The notes beneath the pieces are model-generated. The model worked only from the letters and a program-made list of their open reading frames with translations. It ran no database searches and was not told where the DNA came from. Position numbers and translations under genes: made by a program. From an uncultured Lachnospiraceae bacterium (GTDB taxonomy: Bacteria > Bacillota > Clostridia > Lachnospirales > Lachnospiraceae), in the NCBI GenBank assembly GCA_910587045.1, contig CAJULG010000001.1, positions 1-64,000 of the forward strand: a stretch of DNA of 64,000 nt, given 5' to 3'. The first letter of the stretch is position 1. Every line of letters starts with the position of its first letter. Positions 17,327 through 24,788 of the stretch are shown here, piece after piece.

Positions 17327-18214
17327 ATGCATTGGATGAACAAATTAGAACGAAAGCTGGGGAAATACGCAATTAAGAATCTGATCGTGTATATTCTGGG
17401 TGCGTATGTGATCGGCTATGTGTTATATTTTCTGGATTACTTCCAGATGGTGCCGGGAATCTACCGTCTTCTGGAGATGGATCCGGCGGCAATCTGTCAT
17501 GGACAGGTATGGCGGCTGGTCACCTGGGTCTGTACGGTTCCGCAGAGTCCAAGTCTGTTTCTGGTCTTTATGTTCATTTTCTATCTCTGGATCGGACGAA
17601 CCTTAGAGAATATATGGGGAACCTTCCGTTATAATGTATTTATTTTTATGGGTATCATTCTTATGACCGTCGGCCCGATGCTGATCTATCTGGTGACGGG
17701 ACTTGCCGGCGGATTTGAGCATGCGATCTCCTTATCGGCCAGCACCTATTATCTGAATCTGACGTCATTTCTGGCCTTTGCAACGATCTTTCCGAATCAG
17801 CAGGTTTACTTTATGTATATCATACCGGTGAAAATGAAGTGGCTGGCGATTCTGGATGCTGTTGTCCTGGGCTTTCAGCTTGTGCAGAGCATTGCGTTTG
17901 CCTGGATGGTTCCTGCGGCAGCACCGTTATATATTTCAAACGTGGTTTCAATCCTGCTTTCCGTTGCAAACTTTGTGATATATTATTTTGCCACCCGGAA
18001 TTATAAACGACTTTCTCCAAAGGAGATCAAGCGAAAGCGGAATTACCGCAGGCAGGTACGGGCCGGCAGTGCCAGAGGTACCAAGCATTATTGTGCCGTA
18101 TGCGGTAAAACAGAAGAAACCAATCCGGAGCTTAGTTTCCGGTTCTGCTCGAAATGTAAGGGGAATCTGGAATACTGTGAAGAGCATTTATTTACCCATG
18201 AACATAAAAAGTAA
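17327..18214 (+). CDS. Rhomboid-like membrane pseudoprotease with a zinc-binding-like tail
   Basis: The 295 residues have six or so membrane helices with rhomboid landmarks. These are the WR motif (QVWRLVTWV), the GRTLENIWGTFRYN loop, and a TM4 segment with Ser139 in SAST where active rhomboids have GASG. The later segment FPNQQVYFMYIIPVKMKWL is also typical. In TM6 the catalytic His is replaced by Asn205 (ISNVVSILLSV), so protease activity is unlikely. The cytosolic tail (about 255-295) carries CAVC, FCSKC and CEEHLFTHEH, which looks like a zinc ribbon. This suggests a membrane-anchored binding protein. It heads a run of genes that includes the sporulation gene gerW. Confidence 0.82.
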   Translation: MHWMNKLERKLGKYAIKNLIVYILGAYVIGYVLYFLDYFQMVPGIYRLLEMDPAAICHGQVWRLVTWVCTVPQSPSLFLVFMFIFYLWIGRTLENIWGTFRYNVFIFMGIILMTVGPMLIYLVTGLAGGFEHAISLSASTYYLNLTSFLAFATIFPNQQVYFMYIIPVKMKWLAILDAVVLGFQLVQSIAFAWMVPAAAPLYISNVVSILLSVANFVIYYFATRNYKRLSPKEIKRKRNYRRQVRAGSARGTKHYCAVCGKTEETNPELSFRFCSKCKGNLEYCEEHLFTHEHKK

Positions 18215-18250
18215 TGAAAATTAAGAACGAGTGATCACAAGGAGAGCATC

Positions 18251-19654
18251 ATGCAGAAACAGGAACGCTTAGTTATAAAGCAGCTGGGAGGAAAACAGAA
18301 TATCAGAGAGAACCTGCCCAAGTATGCCGGTATCCTGAGCCGGGATTATATGGGGTATGCGCTGATCCAGCTGGCCATGAATCTCTACACTTTTCAGGAA
18401 CGCCGGGAGGAGAATTCCAATCCGGATCCCTTTTTGTCAGAGGTTCTTGATCAGATTCAGAAATGGACCGGATATTATGTACTGGACAAGCGATACGGGA
18501 ACCGGGAGGAGGAACGGAAACAGCTCCACAGTGTCCGTAATCGGATCATTGCAAAGATGCGGGTGCTTACCAGTTATACAGATGCCCTGGAATTATATGA
18601 ATACATATTGAATCGTCTGGAGTATTCTTATGATATTGTGGACGAGGACATGGTAGTGGATCCGGAAGCTTATAGTAAGCAGATCTTTCAATATCTGTTT
18701 CAGGATGCAGATAAGATGGTGATCAACAGTAAGATTCAGATGGCGGTATCCCAGCTCCCGGTTCGGATCACAAAGAACCGTTTTTATGACATTCTGAATG
18801 AAAGTCTGAAGATATATACCGGGTCGGAATGCAGCAGTGTGGATGATTTTGTGGAAACGATCCGTTCCTGCTCCGGTCTCTACCGTCCGGAAGGCTTTGA
18901 AACGGAATATCCGGAGCTTTTCGAAACATTAAGGGACTTTGAGGAACTGGACTACGGGAGTCTGTCTCAGGCAGACTGGCAGCGCTATTCGGATAAGCTT
19001 TCAGAAACCGCCTGCTATATTGAGGAGATCGTATCCGATTATCTGATGCTGGAGGAAATCGTTAACGCTCTGTATGCAGTTATGACCGCCTGTGTCTATG
19101 TGCAGGAGGAGACGAAGGAAATGGGCTATGCTGGGAAGATATTGGAATGTGTTCTGGAGGCGATGGCGGATCAGACCCCGGTTTCCGAACTGGCGGAAGA
19201 CTGCTTTTTTGCCCTGGAGGGAGCGCCGGAAGCCCTGACCGGGCAGTTGATGCAGGAGGAAGGGCTGCTGTTTGATATCTGGTCCGGAGAGCAGGATGCA
19301 CTGAAGGAACTGGAACTGGCTGAGGAATATGCAGATCTGAATCTGATCTCCAAGCTGCTCAGCACCAGTATCTTTATCGATCTGAAACCGGATGCCCTGG
19401 TACCGGAGCTTGCAGACAGCCGGTATATCGATCAGGCCCGGGATCGTTTAGTTGATGAATTCTCCCGTTCGTTTGCTGCCCATGATAAGAGGGTTAACCG
19501 GGCGCGAATGGCTATGGTACTGGGACAGGTTCCGGTATTCTTTAACAGCCAGCAGGAGATAGCAGAGTATCTTACCTATGCATTGGAGCATTGTAACAAT
19601 AACAGTGAATTAAAGGCGGTAGCCGCCATCATGGATGAAATGATGGAAGAATAA
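18251..19654 (+). CDS. Unknown helical cytosolic protein
   Basis: This is a protein of 467 residues that I do not recognise. It is acidic, predicted mostly helical and has no signal peptide, membrane span or obvious catalytic motif. It starts MQKQERLVIKQLGGKQNIRE after AAGGAG and ends with three residues between its stop and the next gene. Its place, between a rhomboid-like protein and DUF2953/gerW, and tight spacing suggest the same transcript. It may be a scaffold or a family limited to Lachnospiraceae; that is a guess from composition. Confidence 0.75.
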   Translation: MQKQERLVIKQLGGKQNIRENLPKYAGILSRDYMGYALIQLAMNLYTFQERREENSNPDPFLSEVLDQIQKWTGYYVLDKRYGNREEERKQLHSVRNRIIAKMRVLTSYTDALELYEYILNRLEYSYDIVDEDMVVDPEAYSKQIFQYLFQDADKMVINSKIQMAVSQLPVRITKNRFYDILNESLKIYTGSECSSVDDFVETIRSCSGLYRPEGFETEYPELFETLRDFEELDYGSLSQADWQRYSDKLSETACYIEEIVSDYLMLEEIVNALYAVMTACVYVQEETKEMGYAGKILECVLEAMADQTPVSELAEDCFFALEGAPEALTGQLMQEEGLLFDIWSGEQDALKELELAEEYADLNLISKLLSTSIFIDLKPDALVPELADSRYIDQARDRLVDEFSRSFAAHDKRVNRARMAMVLGQVPVFFNSQQEIAEYLTYALEHCNNNSELKAVAAIMDEMMEE

Positions 19655-19656
19655 GG

Positions 19657-19986
19657 ATGGCAGGAAATTCCATGAAGCTGTACAATCGAATGTATGTCCG
19701 TGGCATACCGGACCGGAGGATTCTGCCTATCATGCGGAAAATGAACCGGAACCGGAATGTTTCCAGGTTGTATTGTATTACCCTACCGGTATTCCAGGAC
19801 GGAATTTTGGAAATATATGAATATGATGAGCTGTGTCAGCCTCTGTATGAGGAACTGGAACATCCGGTCATTGTGATCGGTATCACCGGAACCAGAAAAG
19901 AAGCGGAGGAGCTGGTACGGCTGATCGTGGATGAGGTATATCAGAATACCGGTACATTTGATGTAGAAGCATATCTGGGTCTCTAG
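19657..19986 (+). CDS. Small unknown protein
   Basis: The 109-residue product is not recognised. It looks like a compact alpha/beta domain: a basic first half (RRILPIMRKMNRNRNVSRL) and a second half with the strand VIVIGITGTRKEAEELVR followed by a helix. It starts two bases after the stop of the preceding gene, so it is surely co-transcribed and probably coupled. A later in-frame ATG at 19672 is possible but has a weaker site. Confidence 0.7.
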   Translation: MAGNSMKLYNRMYVRGIPDRRILPIMRKMNRNRNVSRLYCITLPVFQDGILEIYEYDELCQPLYEELEHPVIVIGITGTRKEAEELVRLIVDEVYQNTGTFDVEAYLGL

Positions 19987-20003
19987 GTTCAGGAGGTGAT
20001 GAC

Positions 20004-21083
20004 TTGGTACATGTATTATTATTAATATTGAAGGTGCTGGGCATCACATTACTGATCCTGCTTGGGATCTTAATCCTGGTATTTCTTCTGGTTCTTCTGG
20101 CCCCCTTCCGCTATACCATTGATGCTGAGTATTATGGGGATATCCGGGCAGTCGGAAGGATCCGCTGGCTGTGCTTTGTACTGGATCTAAAGGGAATCTA
20201 TGGAAACAGTCGTTTTCTTTATTATCTGAAATCTTTTGGGTTTACCATATCAACGAATGATGAAACAGATAAGCATTATCAGAAGAGCAGTAACCGGTCC
20301 GCATCCTCAGAGGAAAGGAAGAAGGAACCAGAGGTTCCGGTCCGCCTGGTAGAGGACGACTTTGATTCCTTTGTGAAAAAACCGTCAGACGGAGGTCACA
20401 GGACAGACTCCGGAACAAAAGAAACACAGGGGGAAGAACAGGAGAGCAGAGTGCTTTCCAATGAGAATGCAGGAGAGACAGATCCGATCCGAAAGATGGA
20501 GAAGGATTCAGAAACCGGTTCCGTACAGGAAGAGAGCGGTCTATTTCAGAAGCTGCATGATACAGTGAAACAGGCTGTAGAATGGTTTACTACGATTCCG
20601 ATGCGTATTCATTATAAAATTTCGGAGATACTATCAAGAATACTTGACTTTTTCGCCAATATAAAGGAAAATATTAGCAGGCTGGTGGAAAAGAGGGATG
20701 TTATCCTTAACCGTGTGGTATCTGTTCGGGAATTTCTGAAACAGGAAGCTACCGGAAAGGCATGGAAGGACAGTATGGCATATCTGCGAAGGATATGGAA
20801 GCATATCCGTCCGAAACGGTTCCAGGGGACGGTTCATTTTGGAATGGAGGATCCGTCGTCTACCGGACAGATCCTGGGCGCCATGAGTCTGCTCATGCCT
20901 CTGTACCAGGATCATATTGTGATCGCGCCGGATTTTGAACAGAAGATATTGGAGGGGCAGTTGTATGCCAGAGGCAGGGTCCGGATGGGATTTTTTCTGG
21001 TTCTGATACTGCAAATCCTGTTGAATCGGAATCTAATGCAGACGATTCAGGAAGCAAGGACAATATTAGGAGGAAATAAATAA
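20004..21083 (+). CDS. DUF2953 membrane protein (YtfI-like)
   Basis: The start TTG 20004 has AGGAGGTGAT directly upstream. The 359 residues begin with a long membrane helix (about 5-30) followed by PFRYTIDAEY, the DUF2953 start pattern. There is a low-complexity charged stretch at about 90-170, then helical segments and a C-terminal membrane-associated region (MGFFLVLILQILLNRN). In Bacillus the same family (ytfI) lies next to gerW (ytfJ), as here; the overlap is one base. A role in spore formation or germination is inferred from this pairing. Confidence 0.82.
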   Translation: MVHVLLLILKVLGITLLILLGILILVFLLVLLAPFRYTIDAEYYGDIRAVGRIRWLCFVLDLKGIYGNSRFLYYLKSFGFTISTNDETDKHYQKSSNRSASSEERKKEPEVPVRLVEDDFDSFVKKPSDGGHRTDSGTKETQGEEQESRVLSNENAGETDPIRKMEKDSETGSVQEESGLFQKLHDTVKQAVEWFTTIPMRIHYKISEILSRILDFFANIKENISRLVEKRDVILNRVVSVREFLKQEATGKAWKDSMAYLRRIWKHIRPKRFQGTVHFGMEDPSSTGQILGAMSLLMPLYQDHIVIAPDFEQKILEGQLYARGRVRMGFFLVLILQILLNRNLMQTIQEARTILGGNK

Positions 21084-21487
21084 TGGCAAACAATGATTTT
21101 AACACAACAGTCAGTACATTGTTCAACGGAATGGATTCATTCCTGACAACGAAAACCGTGATCGGAGAACCGACTACGATCGGCAATACGATCATCCTGC
21201 CTTTGGTTGACGTGACCTTTGGCGTTGCAGCAGGTGCATTTGCGGATGGAGCTGCAAAGAACAGCGGTGCCGGCGGACTTGGAGGAAAGATGTCACCAAG
21301 TGCGGTTCTGGTAATCCAGGATGGACATACGAAGCTGGTGAACGTGAAGAATCAGGACAGTATTACCAAGATTCTGGATATGGTTCCGGAGCTGCTTGAC
21401 AAATTCGCTGAATATGCAAAGGATTATAAGGACAAGAAGGATAATGAGGCCTTAGAAGCAGAGGATATGGATGCGATTGAAGATTGA
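21083..21487 (+). CDS. gerW: GerW family sporulation protein (YtfJ)
   Basis: GerW is needed for normal germination of Bacillus spores. This 134-residue protein has the family core: TVIGEPTTIGNTIILPLVDV, then a Gly/Ala-rich FGVAAGAFADG and GAGGLGGKMSPSAVLVI. The acidic Lys-rich tail is typical. The start ATG 21083 overlaps the previous stop and has AGGAGG nine bases before it. It is the clearest sporulation marker of this gene run. Confidence 0.92.
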   Translation: MANNDFNTTVSTLFNGMDSFLTTKTVIGEPTTIGNTIILPLVDVTFGVAAGAFADGAAKNSGAGGLGGKMSPSAVLVIQDGHTKLVNVKNQDSITKILDMVPELLDKFAEYAKDYKDKKDNEALEAEDMDAIED

Positions 21488-21564
21488 TCGTTGTCCTGTC
21501 AATTTTTTCGGATTGCCTGCATATAATAGGGTATAGAATGAGAACGGAAAGAGGGGGAATACAC

Positions 21565-21699
21565 ATGAAGCGGTTATGTGGGTTTGCCCTCTTTTTTATC
21601 GCTGCCGGGATGATCATCCGATGTTTTATTGAAGGGTTCTGGGCGTTTCTATGCATTGCCGGCTGCCTGTTTCTGGCCTACTGTCTGTTTTGCAAGTAA
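21565..21699 (+). CDS. Small hydrophobic membrane protein
   Basis: This protein of 44 residues (MKRLCGFALFFIAAGMIIR at the start) has two closely spaced hydrophobic segments. The ATG 21565 is selected by AGAGGGGGAAT upstream. The longer frame from 21484 overlaps gerW and has no site. Function is unknown. It is followed by a terminator, so it is the last gene of the run. Confidence 0.62.
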   Translation: MKRLCGFALFFIAAGMIIRCFIEGFWAFLCIAGCLFLAYCLFCK

Positions 21700-21718
21700 A
21701 CCTGCACACGCTCAATTT

Positions 21719-21757
21719 ACCTTCACACAAATGAGATTGCAAGCATTTCCTATTGCC
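21719..21757. repeat. Dispersed intergenic repeat, copy 1
   Basis: The part 21727-21757 matches 63721-63751 in 25 of 31 bases, sharing the core GCATTTCCTNTTGCC, and both are near a CCTTCRCACAAAT word. It may be a short repeat family of this genome. Confidence 0.4.
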
Positions 21758-21767
21758 CTGTGCTTTT

Positions 21768-21810
21768 ACGGAAATAAAAAAAGCCCCTTCGGGCTTTTTT
21801 ACGTTTCCGT
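21768..21810. terminator. Bidirectional terminator between converging genes
   Basis: AAAAAAGCCC (21777-21786) pairs with GGGCTTTTTT (21791-21800) around CTTC. An outer stem ACGGAAA/TTTCCGT (21768-21774 and 21804-21810) extends it. It has T-runs on both strands and serves both the small membrane gene and rpmB. Confidence 0.93.
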
Positions 21811-21816
21811 ATCCGA

Positions 21817-22002
21817 TTAAGCACGCTCTACTAATCCGGATTTTAAACAAGAAGTACAAACGTACATCTTCTTCGGCGCTCCATTCACAAGAACACGAAC
21901 AGACTTAATATTTGACTTCCACATTCTGTTGGATCTTCTATGGGAATGGCTCACCTTGATTCCGAAATGAGCACCTTTATCACAAATTGCACACTTTGCC
22001 AT
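21817..22002 (-). CDS. rpmB: 50S ribosomal protein L28
   Basis: This is a 61-residue ribosomal protein with the L28 pattern: MAKCAICDKGAHFGIKVSHS, then RRSNRMWKSNIKSVRV and a C-terminal CTSCLKSGLV. Two CxxC pairs suggest a zinc-binding type. ATG 22002 is chosen because GAGGAGG lies just before it; the frame upstream is leader sequence. The divergent arrangement with the Asp23 and DAK2 genes is conserved in Firmicutes. Confidence 0.97.
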   Translation of the reverse strand: MAKCAICDKGAHFGIKVSHSHRRSNRMWKSNIKSVRVLVNGAPKKMYVCTSCLKSGLVERA

Positions 22003-22045
22003 CTCTAGCACCTCCTCGCATCTTTCTAACCGAAACAACGTGTCA

Positions 22046-22074
22046 ATTTTAACAGATTTATTTTGGAAATGCAA
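22046..22074 (-). promoter_or_regulatory. Promoter of rpmB
   Basis: On the minus strand TTGCAT, 17 bases and TAAAAT (plus-strand 22069-22074 and 22046-22051) lie 44 bases before the start codon. Confidence 0.6.
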
Positions 22075-22096
22075 GTAGAAATATGGAAAAATTGTA

Positions 22097-22125
22097 TTTC
22101 TTTTTTTGAAAAAAACGGTTATAAT
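22097..22125 (+). promoter_or_regulatory. Promoter of the Asp23/DAK2 pair
   Basis: A perfect TATAAT at 22120-22125 has only a weak -35 (TTTCTT at 22097-22102) 17 bases upstream. It is preceded by an A/T-rich tract and lies 50 bases before the start codon. Confidence 0.45.
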
Positions 22126-22174
22126 AGTATCAATATGCTGAAAGGTTAAAATAAAACAGAATGGAGGTTATTCT

Positions 22175-22531
22175 ATGAAGGGACGAATGAGCACGGAAAA
22201 TGGTGATATTTTAATTGATATTGAAGTGATTGCCCAATATGCCGGCCTGACTGCAGTGGAATGCTTTGGCATTGTGGGAATGGCAACAGTCAGTATGAAA
22301 GACGGACTGGTTAAGCTGCTGCGGGGGGATAGTGTAAGCAAGGGTGTGAATGTTATGATTCACTCGAATCAGATCTCCATAGATTTTCATATAATTGTAG
22401 CGTATGGTGTCAGCATTTCCGTTGTAGCGGATAATCTGATGAGTACGGTACGATATAAGATTGAAGAGTTCACCGGTATGCCTGTGGAACACATCAACAT
22501 TTTTGTTGAGGGTGTCCGGGTGATGGACTGA
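22175..22531 (+). CDS. Asp23/Gls24 family envelope stress protein (YloU-like)
   Basis: This is a protein of 118 residues of the DUF322 family: early GDILIDIEVIAQYAGLTAVE, central GIVGMATVS, and the late segment VRYKIEEFTGMPVEHINIFVEGVRV. Staphylococcal Asp23 is a membrane-associated alkaline stress protein; the version next to the DAK2 gene is almost universal in Firmicutes. GGAGG precedes ATG 22175. It is likely co-transcribed with the next gene (20-base gap). Confidence 0.95.
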   Translation: MKGRMSTENGDILIDIEVIAQYAGLTAVECFGIVGMATVSMKDGLVKLLRGDSVSKGVNVMIHSNQISIDFHIIVAYGVSISVVADNLMSTVRYKIEEFTGMPVEHINIFVEGVRVMD

Positions 22532-22551
22532 TCAGTTAGGAGGAAATTAGA

Positions 22552-24255
22552 GTGGCAGTTATGATGATTGACGCTGGTATGCTCCAGAAGGCATTTCTGG
22601 CTGGAGCCCAGTGCATAGAAGGCAAGAAAGAATATATTAATCAGTTAAACGTATTTCCGGTTCCGGATGGGGATACCGGTACCAATATGACATTGACGAT
22701 CATGTCCGCGGCAAAGGAAGTGGCAGCGCTTGAAAATCCTACCATGCGTACCTTGTCGAAGGCGATTTCCAGTGGTTCTCTGCGGGGGGCAAGAGGAAAC
22801 TCCGGTGTGATCCTATCCCAGTTGTTCCGGGGATTCTGCCGGGAGATCGCAGATAAGGAGACATTGACGACAGAGGATCTGGCTGTCTGTTTTGACCAGG
22901 CGGTGGCAACCGCATATAAGGCAGTTATGAAGCCCAAGGAGGGGACGATATTAACGGTTGCCAAGGGAATGGCGGAAAAGGCAAATGAGCTGTACCGTAA
23001 GGTGAAGGATATTGAAGAATTTGGCAGGCTGATCATTGAGTATGGAAATGAAGTGCTGGCATATACACCGGAGCTGCTTCCGGTTCTGAAGGAGGCGGGT
23101 GTAGTGGATTCCGGCGGTCAGGGGCTGATGGAGGTACTGCAGGGTGCCTTTCAGTCCGTAGTCGGAAAGGAAATCGAGATCACAGCGTTTGCACCGGGGC
23201 CGGAAGAGAAGTTTGAATTTACGGTAGAGGACGATCCGGATGCGGAAATTACGTTTGGCTACTGTACCGAGTTCATTATTATGCTGGAACAGGAGTATGA
23301 TGATGATACGGAAGCAGAGTTTAAGGAATATCTAAGTTCGATTGGTGATTCCCTGGTCGTGGTATCTGATGATGATATTGTAAAGGTACATGTGCATACC
23401 AATCATCCCGGACTGGCATTTGAAAAAGGACTGACTTACGGTTCCCTGACCCGTATGAAGATTGACAATATGCGGGAGGAGCATAAGGAAAAACTGGCAA
23501 AGGCAGCAGAGCATAAGCAGTCAGAACCAAAAAAGGAAGAGGCCAGAGGTACTGTATCTGCTTCAGAGCTTTCGAAGCCTGCAAAGGTGAAGGCAAAGGA
23601 TTATGGATTCATCTCGGTTACCATCGGGGAAGGAATGAATGAAATCTTTGAAGGGCTTGGAGTTGACTACCTGATCGAGGGCGGCCAGACCATGAATCCG
23701 AGTACAGAGGATCTTTTAAATGCCATTGAGCAGGTAAACGCAAAGACTGTATTTATTCTGCCGAATAATAAAAATATCATTCTCGCGGCTCAGCAGGCAC
23801 AAAGTCTGGTAGAGAAAAAGGAAGTGATCGTGATTCCATCCAAGACGATCCCGCAGGGGATTTCTGCCGTGATCGCCTTTGATCCGTCCCAGACTCCGGA
23901 GGATAACACCACAGGCATGACAGATGCCATGTCCTATGTTAAAACCGGTCAGGTCACCTATGCAGTACGCGATACCAGTATTGACGGGAAATCCATTAAG
24001 CTGGGCGATATTATGGGGATTGCAGATGACGGGATCCGTACTGTCGGCAGGGATGTACATGATACGACACTGGAATTAATTGATGAGTTGGTGGATGAGG
24101 AAAGCGAGCTGATCTGTCTGTATTATGGTGACGAGGTACAGGAGGACGATGCCAATACCCTGTTTGATATTCTGGAAAAGAAGTATAAGAATTGTGATAT
24201 TGAGATGCATTATGGCGGACAGCCGATCTACTATTATGTGATTTCCGTAGAATGA
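22552..24255 (+). CDS. DAK2-domain kinase related to FakA (YloV)
   Basis: FakA proteins phosphorylate fatty acids held by FakB, feeding exogenous fatty acids into phospholipid synthesis. This 567-residue protein has the DAK2 ATP-binding domain (about 1-200) with NVFPVPDGDTGTNMTLT and GARGNSGVILSQ, where the Asp residues bind Mg-ATP. A central domain (about 225-320) and a C-terminal FakA-type domain follow. Start GTG 22552 has AGGAGG eight bases upstream. Pairing with the Asp23 gene is conserved. No fakB gene is in the window. Exact substrate in this organism is inferred. Confidence 0.92.
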   Translation: MAVMMIDAGMLQKAFLAGAQCIEGKKEYINQLNVFPVPDGDTGTNMTLTIMSAAKEVAALENPTMRTLSKAISSGSLRGARGNSGVILSQLFRGFCREIADKETLTTEDLAVCFDQAVATAYKAVMKPKEGTILTVAKGMAEKANELYRKVKDIEEFGRLIIEYGNEVLAYTPELLPVLKEAGVVDSGGQGLMEVLQGAFQSVVGKEIEITAFAPGPEEKFEFTVEDDPDAEITFGYCTEFIIMLEQEYDDDTEAEFKEYLSSIGDSLVVVSDDDIVKVHVHTNHPGLAFEKGLTYGSLTRMKIDNMREEHKEKLAKAAEHKQSEPKKEEARGTVSASELSKPAKVKAKDYGFISVTIGEGMNEIFEGLGVDYLIEGGQTMNPSTEDLLNAIEQVNAKTVFILPNNKNIILAAQQAQSLVEKKEVIVIPSKTIPQGISAVIAFDPSQTPEDNTTGMTDAMSYVKTGQVTYAVRDTSIDGKSIKLGDIMGIADDGIRTVGRDVHDTTLELIDELVDEESELICLYYGDEVQEDDANTLFDILEKKYKNCDIEMHYGGQPIYYYVISVE

Positions 24256-24400
24256 TCTGGCTATACATGACAGCAAGGCAGAACCGAATCACGCTTCCGG
24301 AAAAGTTATAGAAAAGTGCGGCTTGAAATTTGTGCGATACGTAGAGTGGCAAAAACTTGACGGAAGCTGTAAAATGAAATCAATAATATATGAATTATAA
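24251..24400 (+). pseudogene. C-terminal remnant of a GNAT acetyltransferase
   Basis: A frame open from just after a stop at 24248-24250 to TAA 24398-24400 encodes about 49 residues. It includes NHASGKVIEKCGLKFVRYVE and ends KSIIYEL. This is the last helix and strand of a RimJ/RimL-type GNAT fold, where NxxSxxVxEKxGF lines the acetyl-CoA pocket and a final strand ends in Y-x-L. The acetyl-CoA P-loop and N-terminal half are missing and there is no start codon with a ribosome site. It overlaps the end of the DAK2 gene, so the rest was deleted when this junction formed. Confidence 0.72.
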
Positions 24401-24414
24401 CCTGGCATGGATTA

Positions 24415-24457
24415 AATTCTCTGACATATAATATAAAAAGATGTCAGAGAATTTTTT
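24415..24457 (+). terminator. Rho-independent terminator
   Basis: AATTCTCTGACAT (24415-24427) pairs perfectly over 13 bp with 24441-24453 and is followed by TTTT. It separates the DAK2 gene and GNAT relic from yqfC. No clear promoter for yqfC was found between this stem and its start. Confidence 0.85.
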
Positions 24458-24472
24458 ATTGGGAGTAATTCT

Positions 24473-24703
24473 ATGCAGGTAACCAGTGATTTGACGGAAG
24501 GGGCCACGATTGCACGGATACATGGAACCAGAGAGGCCTGGCTGGAAAACTATCAGAGCTTATTGGAATATACCAATGAGCGGATCCGGGTTGCCGGAAA
24601 GCATAACGAGGTATGCATAGAAGGATCCGGAATGCGGATTGAGTATTACAGCGCCATTGATATGAAGATAACGGGTATCATTCAGAAAATAGAATTTGTA
24701 TGA
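24473..24703 (+). CDS. yqfC: YqfC/YabP family sporulation protein
   Basis: This protein has 76 residues with the family pattern: basic N-terminal strands, GTREAWLENYQSLLEYTNERI, and the late GSGMRIEYYSAIDMKITG. In Bacillus yqfC is a SigE-dependent mother-cell gene placed directly before yqfD, as here. GGGAG precedes ATG 24473. Its molecular role is unknown; YabP relatives are needed for spore morphogenesis. Confidence 0.9.
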   Translation: MQVTSDLTEGATIARIHGTREAWLENYQSLLEYTNERIRVAGKHNEVCIEGSGMRIEYYSAIDMKITGIIQKIEFV

Positions 24704-24788
24704 ACCGGTTCGTGAAAGAACGACGGCATCCGGGACCGGGCAGATTTGAATCATATTGAAAATCAGGATTTGGGTAAATGGGTGGCAT

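Noticed and set aside
22003..22174. Riboswitch or ribosomal protein leader between rpmB and the Asp23 gene
   Set aside because: The gap holds two divergent promoters and no conserved fold that I could recognise.
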